Shown one piece after another: positions 61,268 through 64,000 of a stretch of DNA of 64,000 nucleotides. Positions within the stretch are counted from its first letter, which is position 1, and every line of letters starts with the position of its first letter. The DNA is from Hyphococcus formosus. GTDB taxonomy: Bacteria; Pseudomonadota; Alphaproteobacteria; Caulobacterales; Parvularculaceae. Location of the stretch: positions 682,001-746,000 of the forward strand of contig NZ_CP157210.1 in the NCBI RefSeq assembly GCF_046736345.1, written 5' to 3'. The notes under the pieces are model-generated. The model was not told the origin of the DNA, did not search any database, and saw only the letters and a program-made list of their open reading frames with translations. Made by a program: the position numbers and the translations under genes.

Positions 61268-62286
61268 TACGCGTCTTTCCCATTGCTTGCCACGATATCG
61301 CCAATGACGCGCGCGTCTTCGCCTGAGGCCTTTAATTTTGCCAGCGTATCATTGACGGCGTCGGGCGCACAAACAACGACGCCCCCAATGCCGCAATTAA
61401 AGGTTCGGCGCATATCGCTTTCGCCTAGCGAGCCGGCTTCTTTTAACCACGCGAACAAGGGCGGCAAAGTCAGCGCGCCCTCGTCATAGCGCGGGGTGAC
61501 GTCGTCACTCATGACGCGGGGTGTATTATCGGTCAGGCCGCCGCCAGTGATATGCGCGAAGGCTTTAACGCGCTCATCATCGAGCAAAGGCAGAATGCTT
61601 TTCACATAGATCCGGGTTGGCGCGATCAGGGCTTCGCCGAGGCTACGGGTGTTATCGAAAGGCGCAGGCGCATCATATTGCGCGCCGCTATCGCTGACGA
61701 TTTTGCGAATGAGAGAATAGCCATTTGAATGTGCGCCCGAGGATGCAAGCCCGATCATCACGTCACCGGCTTCGACTTTCCGCGGCAAAAGCCGGTCACG
61801 TTCGGCCGCACCGACACAGAACCCCGCAAGGTCATATTCGCCGTCCCCGTACATGCCGGGCATTTCGGCGGTTTCGCCGCCAATCAATGCGCAGCCAGCT
61901 TGGCCGCAGCCATCGGCGATACCAGCAACGACGCTAGCCGCGGTGCCTTCGTCTAGCTTGCCGGTTGCGAAATAGTCGAGGAAGAAGAGCGGTTCAGCGC
62001 CCTGAGCAAGAACATCGTTTACGCACATGGCGACAAGGTCGACACCAATCGTTCCGTGCATGCCGGTTTCGGAGGCGATTTTCAGCTTGGTGCCAACGCC
62101 ATCGGTACCTGAAACGAGAATGGGATCTTTGAACCCAGCCGCTTTGAGGTCGAACATGCCGCCAAAGCCGCCCAATGCTGCATCAGCGCCGGGCCGTGCC
62201 GTCGCCCGCGCCAAAGGGCCAATGACCTTTATCAGGCGATCTCCAGCATCAATATCTACGCCAGCTTTTTTATATGCGTCGCTCAT
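61267..62286 (-). CDS. purM: phosphoribosylformylglycinamidine cyclo-ligase PurM
   Basis: This 339-residue ATP-dependent enzyme closes the imidazole ring of AIR in purine synthesis. Features are GGFGGMFDLKAAGFKDPILV near 41, GTDGVGTKLKIA near 60 (nucleotide loop), GETAEMPGMYGDGEYDLAGF, and HITGGGLTDNTPRV near 250. The ATG has AAGGCGAAT upstream. It runs with purN and is divergent from the DUF2066 gene, as in other alphaproteobacteria. Confidence 0.96.
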   Translation of the reverse strand: MSDAYKKAGVDIDAGDRLIKVIGPLARATARPGADAALGGFGGMFDLKAAGFKDPILVSGTDGVGTKLKIASETGMHGTIGVDLVAMCVNDVLAQGAEPLFFLDYFATGKLDEGTAASVVAGIADGCGQAGCALIGGETAEMPGMYGDGEYDLAGFCVGAAERDRLLPRKVEAGDVMIGLASSGAHSNGYSLIRKIVSDSGAQYDAPAPFDNTRSLGEALIAPTRIYVKSILPLLDDERVKAFAHITGGGLTDNTPRVMSDDVTPRYDEGALTLPPLFAWLKEAGSLGESDMRRTFNCGIGGVVVCAPDAVNDTLAKLKASGEDARVIGDIVASNGKDA

Positions 62287-62560
62287 ATTCGCCTTGGGGT
62301 TAGGGGGCTTGAAATATTTGCGCTCTCCTAACCGTTGCCGGGGGTGCCGCGCAAGGTCGAAAGCCCAGAGATTAGCTCAAAGCTAGGAGTTTCGGGCGAG
62401 TTTTGCCGGTTTCCCCGATTGATTGGCCCCTGAACGGAAAATCATTGTGCGGCACCGCGATTCGGGGTCGTTTCCGGGCGCAAGGGCCGCTATAAATTGC
62501 CATAATCGAGCATTAAGACGGTTCTATCCTTGGGGAATACGCGAAAAAGCGGAGTATTTG

Positions 62561-63955
62561 ATGACGATTTTACGGATTTCAGCGGCGTTTTGCGCGGCAA
62601 TTCTGGCGATTATCGGGTCCGCTTTGGCGGCGGGTGACGATGTTTTCGTTGTCCCGCGGGTGACCGTACAGGCCCAAGCCGACAACGCGACTGCGGCCAA
62701 GCTGATTGCACAGCGATCAGGTCGGCGTCACGCGTTACAGCTCTTATTGCGCCGCCTGACCGTCGAGGAAGATTGGCCCTATTTGCCGCGCTTTGCGTCT
62801 GAAACTTCCGAAGTGTCGCCTACAGGCCCAGAAGATTTTTCAATGCTGGCGGAGCGCACAGTCCTGACGCTTGATCATTCGATGCTCGAAGCGCTTGAAT
62901 CCGGTTTCGAAGTTTATAACGAGAAAAGTTCTGCACGGACCTATCGCGCCTATATCACCTACCGGTTCAAACCTGCGGCGATCCGGAAATTATTGCGCGA
63001 CGCACAAATCCCATACTCCGAAGCGCAAACCCGGATGGCGTTGGTGCTGCCAGTCCTTGAAACCCAAAACGGGCTTTACCTTTGGGAAGAGAATAATCCG
63101 TGGATGGCCGCGTGGAAGGTTCGTCCTTACAACAATGAATTAACCCCGATGACGGCACCGCTCGGCGACCTAGAAGATGCGTCGACCATAAGCCCCCGTC
63201 AGGCACTCGCGCTAAACGAAGAAGCGCTCGCGGCGATGGCAGAGCGGTATTCCGTCAGTCAGGTGATCGTCGCCCACGCATTTCTCAAACAGGTCGATGG
63301 CCAACATCAATTGCGCGTGCGTCTTGTGAATGGTTTCCGCGAGTCTGCTGATTTCTCCGCCGACGCTGAGCTATCGCAGATCAATACCGCGCCGGGTCAG
63401 TTTGGCTTTGACGATGTACAGCAGGGGCCGACAACTAATGCTTTTGCGCCCGCCCAAGTTGGCGACGTTCTGGCGCAAGCCTTGTTTAATCGCGAAGCGG
63501 GGAATTTCCCGGCGCTTGCGGAAGAGGCCATCGAAGTCGTGATCGCAAAACACGCGAAACCGTGGAAGGAGCGTACGCTCATCGATCATACGGAAGCCGC
63601 ATTGCTCGAAGCGAGTGCGTTTTTCAACTCGCTCGGTGATTGGACGAAGATTCGCTCCGCGTTGATTTCAACGCCGCTTGTTGGTTCGGTTCAGGTTCGC
63701 TCATTGTCGCGCACCGGGGCAGAGATGTTGATCCGCGCTTATGGCGATCCGGATAAATTGATCGTTGCTATGGAAGCGCAAGGCCTTGCCCTTTGGACCG
63801 AAGACGGCGTGAGCTGGATGATCGCAACGCCATCAACCGCGCAGCGCGTCCGGGAAAAACAACGCAATCGGCGAAATCGTTTCGGCGAATATCAAAATGG
63901 TGCTTTACCCGTGCAGCCAGCGGCGTATGAAGGGCAACCGGATCCGCGGTATTAA
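62561..63955 (+). CDS. DUF2066-domain secreted protein
   Basis: This 464-residue protein has a signal peptide (ILRISAAFCAAILAIIGSALAA) and the DUF2066 region that begins FVVPRVTVQAQADNATAAK and continues with QRSGRRHALQLLLRRLT. The protein appears to be periplasmic; its function is unknown. I start at 62561 after a GGAGT site; the frame runs upstream to 62423, adding 46 residues of no export logic. It diverges from purM. The C-terminal 40 residues are basic and Arg-rich (REKQRNRRNRFG). The gene that follows, if any, starts at the edge of the window. Confidence 0.78.
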   Translation: MTILRISAAFCAAILAIIGSALAAGDDVFVVPRVTVQAQADNATAAKLIAQRSGRRHALQLLLRRLTVEEDWPYLPRFASETSEVSPTGPEDFSMLAERTVLTLDHSMLEALESGFEVYNEKSSARTYRAYITYRFKPAAIRKLLRDAQIPYSEAQTRMALVLPVLETQNGLYLWEENNPWMAAWKVRPYNNELTPMTAPLGDLEDASTISPRQALALNEEALAAMAERYSVSQVIVAHAFLKQVDGQHQLRVRLVNGFRESADFSADAELSQINTAPGQFGFDDVQQGPTTNAFAPAQVGDVLAQALFNREAGNFPALAEEAIEVVIAKHAKPWKERTLIDHTEAALLEASAFFNSLGDWTKIRSALISTPLVGSVQVRSLSRTGAEMLIRAYGDPDKLIVAMEAQGLALWTEDGVSWMIATPSTAQRVREKQRNRRNRFGEYQNGALPVQPAAYEGQPDPRY

Positions 63956-64000
63956 ACCGAGGATTAAAAACAACACAATTGAGATCTGAAGAGATGCGCA

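Noticed and set aside
63994..64000. ATG at the right edge, possible start of the next gene
   Set aside because: Only two codons are visible and the ribosome site is weak (AAGAG directly adjacent), so no call can be made.
1..64000. Mobile elements, CRISPR arrays, rRNA or phage genes
   Set aside because: No transposase, integrase, phage structural gene, spaced direct repeats or rRNA sequence could be recognised. All large genes have orderly operon spacing and homogeneous composition.

Overview
This window looks like one continuous piece of the chromosome of a free-living, probably marine alphaproteobacterium, most likely close to Parvularculales/Hyphomonadales. The evidence is gene content and order rather than any marker alignment: a bolA / J-domain gene / cobS cluster, ctaA beside a DUF2842 gene, tamA-tamB, a dense hopanoid locus, a succinyl-type arginine catabolic operon, an Lrp/leucine dehydrogenase pair, purM-purN beside a DUF2066 gene, and a VPxP-CTERM surface protein. 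Codon use looks uniform by eye. I see no insertion sequence, phage, integrase, rRNA, tRNA or CRISPR array.

Layout. 0-4.2 kb: a secreted AbgB-like M20 amidohydrolase, an outer-membrane beta-barrel protein and an AbgT-family transporter. 4.2-14.6 kb: housekeeping genes (cobS, two J-domain proteins, bolA, a rhomboid-like protein, ctaA, a phytase-like propeller lipoprotein, a VPxP-CTERM protein, a CorC/CNNM protein, a small XRE regulator, rplM-rpsI). 14.6-20.2 kb: tamA-tamB for outer-membrane assembly. 20.4-37.5 kb: a large hopanoid/isoprenoid region. It holds a sulfotransferase, a paraoxonase-like lipoprotein, an HpnA-like epimerase and a PhyH-type dioxygenase, then a universal stress protein gene, hpnB, hpnC-D-E-G, hpnH-ispH, a zinc-ribbon protein, ispA, and hpnM and hpnN.

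37.7-50 kb is a catabolic block: M20 hydrolase-astA-astD-astB for arginine, an orphan hybrid histidine kinase, a divergent lrp/leucine dehydrogenase pair, a thiolase and a glutaryl-CoA dehydrogenase. 50-64 kb holds a ferredoxin-NADP reductase, a quinone oxidoreductase, a major facilitator transporter with a small lipoprotein, metG, a short-chain dehydrogenase, a third M20 amidohydrolase, a PHA-granule-type protein, a DUF1499 protein, purM-purN and a DUF2066 protein.

How the genes work together. The hopanoid region encodes isoprenoid supply (ispH, ispA), squalene formation (hpnD, hpnC, hpnE), side-chain extension (hpnH, hpnG) and transport to the outer membrane (hpnN with the periplasmic hpnM). 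Squalene-hopene cyclase (shc/hpnF) is missing from its usual place between hpnE and hpnG. The four-gene set just upstream (sulfotransferase, lactonase-like lipoprotein, HpnA-like epimerase, PhyH dioxygenase) is the best candidate here for an undescribed function. I infer, without proof, that it hydroxylates and sulfates a hopanoid or another isoprenoid lipid. Other points worth a look are an astE/astC-less arginine operon with an M20 hydrolase in front, cobS without an adjacent cobT, and a 30-base palindrome lying over a -10-like element upstream of rplM.
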